Of a stretch of DNA of 64,000 nt, positions 47,101 through 59,100 are shown one piece after another; positions within the stretch are counted from its first letter, which is position 1, and each line of letters opens with the position of its first letter. The stretch spans positions 374,337 to 438,336 of the forward strand of contig VWZX01010896.1 in the NCBI GenBank assembly GCA_013399015.1, written 5' to 3'. Made by a program: the position numbers and the translations under genes. The notes beneath the pieces are model-generated. The model was not told the origin of the DNA. It made no database searches and was given only the letters and a program-made list of their open reading frames with translations. The stretch comes from Galbula dea (taxonomy: Eukaryota > Chordata > Aves > Piciformes > Galbulidae).

Positions 47101-50100
47101 TGTGCAGGGCTCTGGGGACATCCATGCCCACCTCCGGCTGCGGCTGTGGCTGGGCCGTGTGGCCGACAGCGGGGACCTACAGCGGCACCTCGAGGGCACC
47201 CTACGCGTCTACACGGAGAGCGTGAGCCCTGAGGTCGGGGGTGGACACCCTAGGGTGCCCCCTCAGCCCCGCTCGACCCCAGCGTGTGTCTCCTCTCCCA
47301 GTACGAGAACCAGAGCAAGCTGCTGGGCAAGTGGAGCCCGCGGAGCCTCCTGGGGTGTCCAGGCTTCTCCAACAGCGCCGGCGTAGCCGCGCCGCCCCGG
47401 CACCGGATCCGACCTCCCAGGGGCTGGCGTTGGGATGGACCTTGGGTTGTGGAACCGCAGCGGAGGTGAGTGCCCCATGGTGACATCGGCCACTGCTGCC
47501 TCTCTCTCGGGCAGAGAGGAACGTCAACGTCGTCTCCTCGTCCCTCAAGGTTGCTCTTGGATGTGGAGACCCACATGGAGGAGGTTCTGGAGGAGGTCTA
47601 CGAGAATGAGAGCAGGGAGCTCGGAGGAGAGTGGGAACCGGGCACCGTGGCCAGCACCGACGGCGTGAGTGGGTGATGGCGTGGGGGGCACGGGGGTGAC
47701 GCGAGAGAGTCAGGGCTCAGCTCCTGGGAGGGACACAGAGGGGATGTGGAGGAGATGTGGAGGGGACATGGAAAGCATGTGGAGGGGACATGGAGCAGAT
47801 CGAGAGGGGACATGGAGGAGATGTGGAGAGGAGAGGGAGGGACATGGAGAGGACATGGAGATACAGAGGGGACAGGAAGGGGCACCGAGGGGACATGGAG
47901 GTGATGTGGAGGGGACATGGAGCAGATACAAAGAGTATACGGAGCAGATCTGGAGGGGACACACGGGGGGGACATGGAGCAGACACAGAGCATCGGTTTT
48001 ACAGAGCGGTGTGGCAGTGCCACCCAAGGAGGAGATGGAGTGTCCCCAAGGGTGGCACGTCACCGAGGACTGGCGGGTGGACATGACAGGGGCCGTGGAT
48101 GAGGCTGGTGAGCGACTGTCCCCACCGGGCACCCCAGCACGGGTAGCCGCGGTGACAGCAAGGGTGACATCTGCGTGCCCCAGGTTGGGCGTACGGGGTG
48201 AGCGCAGCCCCCGGCACTCCCCCGGCACTCTGGCAGCCCACGGAGAAGACCTTCCACACACATCGGCACCGGCGCTGGCTGCGCACCCGCCGCAGGGACC
48301 CCAGCACCCAGGGGCACCAGCAGGATGTGACCGCCTTCCTCCAGCAGGTTGGGATGAGAGGGACAAGGGGGAACAGGCTGAGGTGATGGCGGTGAAGGTG
48401 GCAGGGATGGGGATGGCTGGAGTGGGGTGATAGGGACATGGGTGGCAGAAATTGGGGTGACAGGGATGAGGGTGGCTGGGACAGTGGTGGCAGGGATGGA
48501 GGTGACAGGGATGGGGTGAGGATATGGGGGTGAAAAGGATGGGGTGACAGGATGAGGGTGGCAGGGATAGGGGCGACCCAAGATGGAGGTGGTAGGGTTT
48601 GGGGTGGCACGGACAGAGGTGGCTGGGATGGGGTGGCAGGGATGGAGGTGGCAGAGATGGGGGTGGCAGGGAGATAAGAGTGACCAGAGAGGGGTGGCAG
48701 GGGTGGAGGTGACATGCCTTGGCCCATCAGGGCACCAGTGTAAGTTAGCCCTGTCCATGCCCTTGTGTCATGCCACCCTGTCCCCATACCACCCTGTTCC
48801 CACCCTGTCCCCATACCACACTGCCCCCACACTGTCCCCATGGCACCCTGTCCCCCCTGTGCCCCCAGCACAGCCCCGAGGCTGAGGCCTGGGAGTATGG
48901 ATCCCTGTGGGGCTGCCGCTTCCACCTCCGGCCCCGAGCAGGAGACGTCTGCAGGAGACGACGCTGGCAAAGGCACATGGTGCCCGTGAAGGCCTCAAAT
49001 GTGGCATCCATCTTCCTCCTGGAGGGCTCCTGGGTAGAAGAGAGAACGGGGGAAAGGAGGGGGGGAGGGAGGGATTGGGGGCCAGAGGGAGGGAAGGATG
49101 GAGGGATGGATGCAGGGATGGATGAAGGGATGGAGGGATGCAGGAGGAGAGGGAAGGATCAAGGGGTGGAGGGATGAGGGAACAGAGGGAGGAAAGGATG
49201 CAGGGAGAGAGGGATGGAGAGATAAAGGGATGCAGAGATGGAGGAAGAGAGGGATGGAAGAATACAGGGATGGAGGGATAGAGAGCTGGGGGCTGGGCAG
49301 AGTGCTGTGAAGATAGACTGGTGCTGGGGCAGCAGGACATGGACTAGCAGGACACAGGGTAAGGGGACAGCAGAGCCAAGAGGACTCCCCACATCTCATC
49401 CCACCCCACATCCCACCCCACATCCCATCCCACCACAGGGCACAGAGGACATGAGCGACGAGGACAAAGCAGCTGTGCCAGAGCGGAGGGCACGGGGCTC
49501 ATCCCGGACCCCTCCCCAGCAGCCTGCACCCCTCATCCTCTGCACCTTCCAACGTGAGCCCTGGGGAGACATGGCAGGGGTTGGGGGCGGAGGGAGACCA
49601 GGGACAGCCCTTGGGGTGGTAACCAGGTCACTGCCAGCCCTCACATCTCCTGCAGGACCCAACTTTTTCCAGCTTCGCTGCTACATCTTCCAGGCAATGG
49701 ATCTGGCACCTCATGGCACCAAGGCCACTGCAGGTGGGACCCCAGCCCATGCCCCTGGTCCCCACCGCGGTGTACACCCCTGGGTGCTGACGGTGTCGCT
49801 GTCACCCAGACCCTGTCGCCCACGTCTCCTTCGTGTACGTCAGCCAGAGCAGCCAGGTGCTGCCTGGAACCCTGGACCCCCTCTGGGACCAGACGCTGCT
49901 GTTTCAGCGGGTGCTGCTCTATGGGGACCCTCGGGGGGTCAGGGACGAGCCCCCCGTGGTGATGGTGGAGGTCTTCGATCAGGATGGAGGGGTATGGGGT
50001 GGGGGGCACCCACGGGGTGCCAGCGGCAGGGGTGGCAGGGATGGAGGTGGCTGGGATAGGGGCGGCGGTGGACAAGGTGACAGTGGATGAGGGTGACAGG

Positions 50101-53100
50101 GTCAGGGCTGGCTGGGATGGGGTGACAGGAACAGGGTTGGCAGGGATGAGGGTGACAGGGTCAGGGCTGGCTGGGATGGGGTGACAGGAACAGGGTTGGC
50201 AGGGATGAGGGTGACAGGGTCAGGGCTGGCTGGGATGGGGTGACAGGAACAGGGTTGGCAGGGATGAGGGTGACAGGGTCAGGGCTGGCTGGGATGGGGT
50301 GACAGGAACAGGGTGGCAGGGAGCGGGTGGCAGGGATGAGGGTGACAGGGTCAGGGGGTGGAAGAGATAGGGTGATGATGGGGGTGACGAGATCGGGGTG
50401 GCAGGGATTGGGGTGATAGTGGTGGCAGGGATGAGGTGACAAGATGGGGTGGCAGGGACAGGGATGGCAGAATGAGGGTGGCAAGGATGGAGCGACACGG
50501 TGGCAGCGATGGGGATGGGTGTGGGCACCCACGGGTGGTCTGCAATGCCTTGCAGGGTGCTGGTGGTCTCCTGGGGAGGGCAGTGTGTGCCCCAGATGTT
50601 TGGCTGGACGTGGGGCACCGGCAGCCCCCCAGGCTCCAGCGTTTCCTGCTGTGGGGACCCAGGGGAGCAGCTGGGGAGCTGCTGGCTGCCTTTGAGCTGC
50701 TGCAGGACACCGAGGTGAGGAGAGGGCAGGGGGTGCAGGGGGAGTGGGGGCACCCAAGGGGATGGAATCTCATTGTCATTGTCCCGTACCCCTGGCAGGA
50801 TGGGTCCCTGGCACAGGTCAGCACCCCACCGGCTAGACAGGGGGTCCTGAGTGTCCCCGTGGGCATCCGGCCACTGTTGAGGCTGGTGGCACTGGAGGTG
50901 AGAGCTGGGGGGAAAAGGGGGGGAATAGGGACGGGGTGGAGGAGGGAGTGGGATGGGGACAAGGACAGGGAGAGGGAGGGGGACAAGGGTGGCCGGGAAC
51001 AGGAATGTGGATTTGGACAGCGATGAAGAGTGGAGGGATGGGGAATGGGATGGGAACAGGGATAGGGGTGGGATGGGGACAAGGATGGGACACGGATGAA
51101 GGTGGGAGGGGGATAAGGTCCAAGATGGAGATGGGAATAGGTTGGGGACAGGGATGGGGACACAGACAGTGATGAAGATCCTGAGGATGAGATGGGGACA
51201 AGGCTGAAGACAAGGCTGAGGATAAGGTCAGGGATGGGGACAGGGATAGAAACAGGGACAGAAACAGGACGGGGACAGAAACAGGACAGGGACAAGGCAG
51301 AGATGAAGCTGGGGAACAGGCACCGAGTGACCAAGACAAGATGAAGACAGAATAAGGACGGAGATGAGGACAGGCACAAGGATGAGGCCAGGCACCTTCA
51401 GCATCCCGTCGAGCATCCAGCCCACTCGGGGTGACCCTTGGGCACCCAGGACTCCCGGCGTGGGGGCGGGGGGTGACAGCAGCTGGCTACCCCCCTAGGT
51501 CCTGGCGTGGGGGCTGCGGGGGCTGCGCCGTGGCGTGAGGGCACCCAGCTTGGAGGTGCAGTGCGGGGGCCGGAGCCTGAGGACCCCCAGCATCACCGAG
51601 CCGGCCACCAACCCCAACTTCCCCATCAACGCCTTCCTGCTGACACTGGTGAGGGTGGGAGAGCGAGCGGGTGGGGGGCACCCACGGGTCCTTTCCTCGG
51701 CACCCTGAGCTGATGACACACGGCTTGGCCCCAGCACTTACCCGTGGAGGAGGAATTTGTGGCCCCGATCCGCCTGCGGGTGCTGGACAGGAGAGATTTT
51801 GGCTACTGGCCCGAGGTGGGGCGGGTCTGTGTGAAGGGCCTGGGGCAGTACCGCTGCCAGCCCCCCGGCCAGGGGCAGCCCCCCGGCCCTGCGACCCCCG
51901 TGCCTGGCTCTGCTACAGCCCTGCCCGCGCCTGGTATGTCCCTGCCCCGGCCCTGCTCCAGTGCTACTCCGTCCTTAGTAACTCCTTTCCCATCCCTACC
52001 CCATCCCTACCCCGTTCCTGCCCTATTCCTGAACCCTCTGCCCCATCCCTGCCCCATCCCTGCCACCCTCTGCCCCATCCCTGCCCCATTCCTGGTAATC
52101 TCCGCCCTATCCCTGCCCCATCCCTGGTACCCCCTGCCCCATGCCTGCCCCATCCCTGGTACCCCCTGCCCCATCCCTGCCCGTTCCTGCCCTGCACTGT
52201 CCATCTCCAGAGTGGTTTCTTTGTCCTCTCTCCCACCAGCTGCTCCCTGGGGCAGGATAGCTCAGGTGAGTTCCCCAAGCCCTTGGCATTGCTGGTCACC
52301 AGCATCCCCAGCCCCGTGCCTCAGTTTCCCCAAGCGTCCTCTTTGCTCCCTGCAGATACTGCCCGAGATCATCACCAAGAAGGGGAATGCAAACAAGGTG
52401 AGCACGGGAACAGGGCCACTGGGGCCACCAAGGCCACCAAGGCCACCTGTCCCCACCTCCTCCTGCTCCCCACCAGGCTGTGGAGGAGGAGGAGCAGGAG
52501 GATGAAGATGAGGAAGAGGATGACTGGTGGAGCAAATACTACACAGCCATTGGGGACAAGACAAAGAGCCGGTGGAGGAACAGCAGGGAGAGGCTGAAGG
52601 TGAGCCAGAGCCTGGGCCATGGAGCAGGGGGGAAGGATGGGGCAGGGGTGGGGATGGGAGAGGGTGGGGATTGGGACGGGGGTGGGTGGGACAAGGACAC
52701 AGGTGAGGATAGGGATGAAAATGGGACAGGGATGGAAACAGGCTGGGGACAAGGTCAGGGAGGAGACTGGGAGAGGAACAGGCTGGGGACAGGGATGGGC
52801 TGTGATGGGGACAAGGACAGGGCTGAAGACAGACAAGGAAAGAGATGAAGATGAGGAGCAGGAGAGGGATGAAATGGGATGGGAACAAGGACAGGGATGA
52901 AGATGAAATGAGGACGAAGAGAGACTTGAAGATGAGATGAAGACAAGGACAGGGATGGAAACAAGAAGAGAGATGAAAAGGGGATGGAGACAAGGCTAAG
53001 AGGTGACAGGAGTGGGATGAGGAAAAGCACCAAGATGGCAATGAGGACAGCAACAAAGATGTGGCTGGGGACAAGGAGGAGGACAGAGACCTCTCCCCAG

Positions 53101-56100
53101 ATCTACAGCTGTGAGTTGGAGGCAGTGCCCGAATTTGAGGGGCTGCAGGACTTCTGCCAAACCTTCCCCCTCTACCAGCCAGGAGGGCAACCCGAGCCGG
53201 GGGAGGACCCTGTGCCTGTGGGCGAGTTCAAGGTGGGTGAGAGATCCCCTGCGGGAGCCCAGAGCTGGGCTGGGGACACCCCAGGGTGCACGACCAGGTG
53301 ACTCTCCTAGGGGCTTTTCCGTATCTACCCCCTGCCCGAGGACCCTGGGGTGCCCCCCCCACCGCGACACTTCCAGGAGCTGCCCCCCAGCCGACCGCAG
53401 CAGTGCCTGGTGAGGGTCTACATCATCCAAGCTTTCAACCTGCCTCCTCGGGACAGGAATGGGCTGGTAAGGCCACCCAGGGGTGCTGGGCTGGGGTCCC
53501 CTGGCCTGTCCCCACCCCGTGCCCCCCTGATGGATCTCTCCCTGCTGTCAGTGTGACCCCTACGTCCGTGTCTCTCTGGGGACAAAGACCCTGGGCGAGC
53601 GCCACCAGTATGTGCCCAACACCCTGGAGCCTCTTTTTGGCAGGTATGGCCGGGGTGAGGGGGGTGGCACCGGGCTGGAGGGGCCTGGCACTGACAGAAG
53701 GTGCCCAGGGGGGTTGCTGGGGCTCCATTCTCCATGTCACTATGTCCCCATGGACCTCTGCCACTGCCATCAGCTCCATCTTCCCCACGGCAGCAGGTCC
53801 CCATGCCACCCCCATTCCAACATCTGCAGGTCCCCATGCCACCTGCTCCCCCTTTCACCACCACAACAGGTCCCCATGCCCCCAGATGCCCCATTCCCCA
53901 TGACAGAAGGTCCCTGTGCCACCAGATGTCCCATTCCCCATGCCAACAGGTCCTCCTTCTCCATGCTGCTGGGTCTCCATGCCACCAGCTCCTCATGCCA
54001 CCCAGCCCCTGGTGCCAGCAGGTTCCCATGTCTATGAGTCCTCACCCCCCCCATACCACTGTGTGTCCCTGGGGCTGATGGCACCCTTGCTGCCAGGCTG
54101 TTCGAGATGACAGGCACTATCCCTCTGGAGAAGGACCTAAAGGTCACACTGATGGNTGCGCAGAAGATGATGAAGGTGAGGATGAGGTGGGCACAGGGAT
54201 GGGTGGAAGGAGGTGGGGAGAGGGTGGGCACGGGGAGATGCTTCTGAGGTTGGCACAGAGATGGGCACAGGAGGATGGTTATGAGGTTGACACAGGGAGA
54301 GGCACAGGGGGACGGGGTCACCCCAGGAGGGGGTATCCCCACCACCCCCAGCCCACCTGCCACCCCCACAGCTCTGGCCCTGGGTGCTGGAGGGACCAGT
54401 TGCCCCCCAGTAGGGCACTGGAGCACTTTGCCCGCAGCAGAGGGATGCCAGCACCCGAGTTCAACGCCGAGGGCACCGCAGTCACCTTCGGGGACCAAAC
54501 CTTCTTCCTCAGCCAGTTTGGTGGGTGGGGGTGTGGCTGGGGGTGTGTCTGGGGGTCTGGCTGGGATGCTCTCCCGTGGAGGTGACGGTTCAGGTCTTGC
54601 AGAGAGCAGCCCCCNGAGGAGACTGGGAGAGGAACAGGCTGGGGACAGGGATGGGCTGTGATGGGGACAAGGACAGGGCTGAAGACAGACAAGGAAAGAG
54701 ATGAAGATGAGGAGCAGGAGAGGGATGAAATGGGATGGGAACAAGGACAGGGATGAAGATGAAATGAGGACGAAGAGAGACTTGAAGATGAGATGAAGAC
54801 AAGGACAGGGATGGAAACAAGAAGAGAGATGAAAAGGGGATGGAGACAAGGCTAAGAGGTGACAGGAGTGGGATGAGGAAAAGCACCAAGATGGCAATGA
54901 GGACAGCAACAAAGATGTGGCTGGGGACAAGGAGGAGGACAGAGACCTCTCCCCAGATCTACAGCTGTGAGTTGGAGGCAGTGCCCGAATTTGAGGGGCT
55001 GCAGGACTTCTGCCAGACCTTCCCCCTCTACCAGCCAGGAGGGCAACCCGAGCCGGGGGAGGACCCTGTGCCTGTGGGCGAGTTCAAGGTGGGTGAGAGA
55101 TCCCCTGCGGGAGCCCAGAGCTGGGCTGGGGACACCCCAGGGTGCACGACCAGGTGACTCTCCTAGGGGCTTTTCCGTATCTACCCCCTGCCCGAGGACC
55201 CTGGGGTGCCCCCCCCACCGCGACACTTCCAGGAGCTGCCCCCCAGCCGACCGCAGCAGTGCCTGGTGAGGGTCTACATCATCCAAGCTTTCAACCTGCC
55301 TCCTCGGGACAGGAATGGGCTGGTAAGGCCACCCAGGGGTGCTGGGCTGGGGTCCCCTGGCCTGTCCCCACCCCGTGCCCCCCTGATGGATCTCTCCCTG
55401 CTGTCAGTGTGACCCCTACGTCCGTGTCTCTCTGGGGACAAAGACCCTGGGCGAGCGCCACCAGTATGTGCCCAACACCCTGGAGCCTCTTTTTGGCAGG
55501 TATGGCCGGGGTGAGGGGGGTGGCACCGGGCTGGAGGGGCCTGGCACTGACAGAAGGTGCCCAGGGGGGTTGCTGGGGCTCCATTCTCCATGTCACTATG
55601 TCCCCATGGACCTCTGCCACTGCCATCAGCTCCATCTTCCCCACGGCAGCAGGTCCCCATGCCACCCCCATTCCAACATCTGCAGGTCCCCATGCCACCT
55701 GCTCCCCCTTTCACCACCACAACAGGTCCCCATGCCCCCAGATGCCCCATTCCCCATGACAGAAGGTCCCTGTGCCACCAGATGTCCCATTCCCCATGCC
55801 AACAGGTCCTCCTTCTCCATGCTGCTGGGTCTCCATGCCACCAGCTCCTCATGCCACCCAGCCCCTGGTGCCAGCAGGTTCCCATGTCTATGAGTCCTCA
55901 CCCCCCCCATACCACTGTGTGTCCCTGGGGCTGATGGCACCCTTGCTGCCAGGCTGTTCGAGATGACAGGCACTATCCCTCTGGAGAAGGACCTAAAGGT
56001 CACACTGATGGACTATGACCTGCTGCCCCCTGACCAGGAGGTTGGCACCACCACCATTGACCTGGAGAACCGCCTGCTCTCTCGCTTCCGTGCCCACTGC

Positions 56101-59100
56101 GGGCTGCCCACCCTCTACCGCACGTGGGTGCCCCTGGGGAGGGGAGGGGTCGAGGGGCTGGAGGCAGGAGGGTCCATGGTCAGGAGCCCAGGATGGGCAC
56201 AAGATGGAGACAGGGATGGACAGGAGGAGATGGGGATGGGGTGGGCAGAAGACGATGAGGTGGACACAGGGAGGTGGGGAGGAAGAGAGCTGAGGGGTGG
56301 GCAGAAGAAGATGAGGTGGGCACAGGGAGGTGGGGAGCAGGTGGGCACAGGAGGGTGGTTATGGGGTAGGCAGAAGAAGATGAGGTGGACACAGGGGTGG
56401 GCACAGGGGGGTGGTTATGGGGTGGGCAGAAGAAGATGAGGTGGGCACAGGGGGGTGGTTATGGGGTGCGCAGAAGATGATGAAGGTGAGGATGAGGTGG
56501 GCACAGGGATGGGTGGAAGGAGGTGGGGAGAGGGTGGGCACGGGGAGATGCTTCTGAGGTTGGCACAGAGATGGGCACAGGAGGATGGTTATGAGGTTGA
56601 CACAGGGAGAGGCACAGGGGGACGGGGTCACCCCAGGAGGGGGTATCCCCACCACCCCCAGCCCACCTGCCACACCCACAGCTCTGGCCCCGGGTGCTGG
56701 AGGGACCAGTTGCCCCCCAGTAGGGCACTGGAGCACTTTGCCCGCAGCAGAGGGATGCCAGCACCCGAGTTCAACGCCGAGGGCACCGCAGTCACCTTCG
56801 GGGACCAAACCTTCTTCCTCAGCCAGTTTGGTGGGTGGGGGTGTGGCTGGGGGTGTGTCTGGGGGTCTGGCTGGGATGCTCTCCCGTGGAGGTGACGGTT
56901 CAGGTCTTGCAGAGAGCAGCCCCCCCAGGTACAAGCACCCAGGGGTGCCCCGTGAGCGCCTGGCCCTGCACCTGCTCCACTCCTGTCACCTGGTCCCCGA
57001 GCACCTCGAGACTCGCACCCTCTACAGCAGCACCCAGCCAGGGCTGGAGCAGGTGGGGATGGGGCACCCTGGGGGCTGGGGAGACAGGGGTGGGATGAGG
57101 GGAGCTTTGGGGAGAGAGGAATGTGGACAGGGATGGACCCTAGGGTGCTGGGGACCTTGGGGTGATGGGGACGTGGCCAGGGGTGGATCCTAGGGTGATG
57201 AGCACCTTGGGGTAACGGGTAGATTCTGGCAGTGTGACAGGGAACCTACAGCAGCAGGGACCCCAGAGGGATGTTGAGGACCCTGGGGTGACAGGGATGG
57301 ATGCTGGGGGGGGGGGGGGGGGGGGGGACGGGGACACCCTAGGACAGGGAGGACCAAGGGGTTCCAGTCCCAGCCCCTGCCACCCCTGTGCCATGCAGGG
57401 CAAGGTGCAGATGTGGGTGGACATCTTCCCTGCCAGCCTGGGACCCCCCGGGCCCCCTGTTGACATCACCCCCCGCAAGCCCCAGAGGTGAGCAGCCAGC
57501 CATGCCATGGGGGTTCGGTGGGTGACGGTGGCCTGGGGACATGGCAGGGTAGAAGGTGACACATCCCGGTCCCCTCTGAGGTACGAGCTGCGCTGCGTGG
57601 TCTGGAACACTCGGGACGTGGACCTGGCAGACACCAACTTGATGGGACAGCAGATGAGTGACATCTACGTCACCGGGTGAGCCAAGGCCACCAGGGTGTC
57701 CCCTGCCCTGGGGGAGGTGGCAGAGGGGCTGGGGAGCAGGGTGGTGGCAGTGTCCCCTCGCGGCAGGTGGCTGGACGGGCTGGAGGAGCAGCGGCAGAGG
57801 ACAGACATCCACTACCGCTCGCTGCAGGGGGACGGCGCCTTCAACTGGCGGTTCGTCTTCTCCTTCGAGTTCCTGCTGGCTGAGCAGCTCTGTGTCCTGC
57901 CCCGGAAGGTGAGGGACACCTCGAGGTAGGGGGGTGCTGGGGTTGGGGAGAGCCAAAGGGATGAGCAGGACATCTCATAGGATCATAGCATGGTTTGGGT
58001 TGGAAGGAACCTTAAAGAGCATCTAGCTCCAGCCTCCCTGCCATCAGCAGGTGCCAGCACTAGAGCAGGTTGCCCAGGGTCACATCCAACCTGGCCTTGA
58101 ACACTGCCAGGGATGGAGCAGCCACAGCCTCCCTGGGCCACCCTGATCTCCTTTTCTCCCTCATTACCACGGCAGGAGCATTTCTGGAGCCTGGATGAGA
58201 CAGTGCTGAAGGTGCCACCCAAGCTCATCCTCCAAGTGTGGGACAATGACAAGTTCTCTGCTGATGATTTCCTGGGTGAGAACCTGTTTCCCTGTCCCAG
58301 CTGGGCTGGGGACCCCCACAAGTGATGGGGAGCACCCATGGGTGATGAGGAGCACTCCCAGGTGAGGGGGAGCACCCACGGGTGACCCTCACCTCAGCTT
58401 ATCCCTGCAGGCGTCCTGGAGCTGGAGCTTACCAAGATGCCAAGGCCAGCCCAGAACCCTCAGGACTGCACCCCAGTGCCGCAGGGGACCCCCCAAAGCC
58501 CCTGGTCATGGTGGGGGACTAGGGTCCCCTCCTGGCTCTCCCTTTTCCGGCAGAGACGGGTGAGGGGGTGGTGGCCCTGCACGGTGCAGGAGGGCGACAG
58601 GCGGCGCCTCTCGGTAGGGTGGGGACACTGGGATGGTCAGGGGACAGTGGTGGTGGGACAGGAGACACATCCTGCATCCCAACCCCCTCCAGGGTAAGCT
58701 GGAGCTGAGCCTGGAGCTGCTGACAGCAAAGGAGGCTGAAGAGAGACCAGCAGGGAAAGGTCGAGAGAATCCCAACATGTACCCAGTGCTCCCAGAGCCT
58801 GTGTGAGTCCCCAGGGAGAGATGGGAGCCAGGGGACCATGGGATCAGGGAGGCTGGAGAAGACCTTTAAGAGTCCAACCATTAACCCAGCACTGCCAGGT
58901 CACCACTAACCCATGGCCCTCAGCACCACATCTCCAGGGCTTTGAAACCCCTCCAGGGATGGGGACTCCACCACTGCCCTGGGCAGCCTGGGCCAGGCCT
59001 TGACAGCCCTTTCCAAGAAGAAATTGTTCCTCATGGCCAATCTAAACCTCCCCTGGTGCAACATGAGGCTCTTTCTTCCTGGCAGAAGAGCCCAAGCTCC

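Noticed and set aside
52760..56924. True tandem duplication of the C2F exons in FER1L5
   Set aside because: The first copy is cut in mid-exon at a single N, lacks 455 bp, and rejoins at another N. The copies differ only at allele-like sites. A real duplicate would not have both breakpoints at assembly joins.
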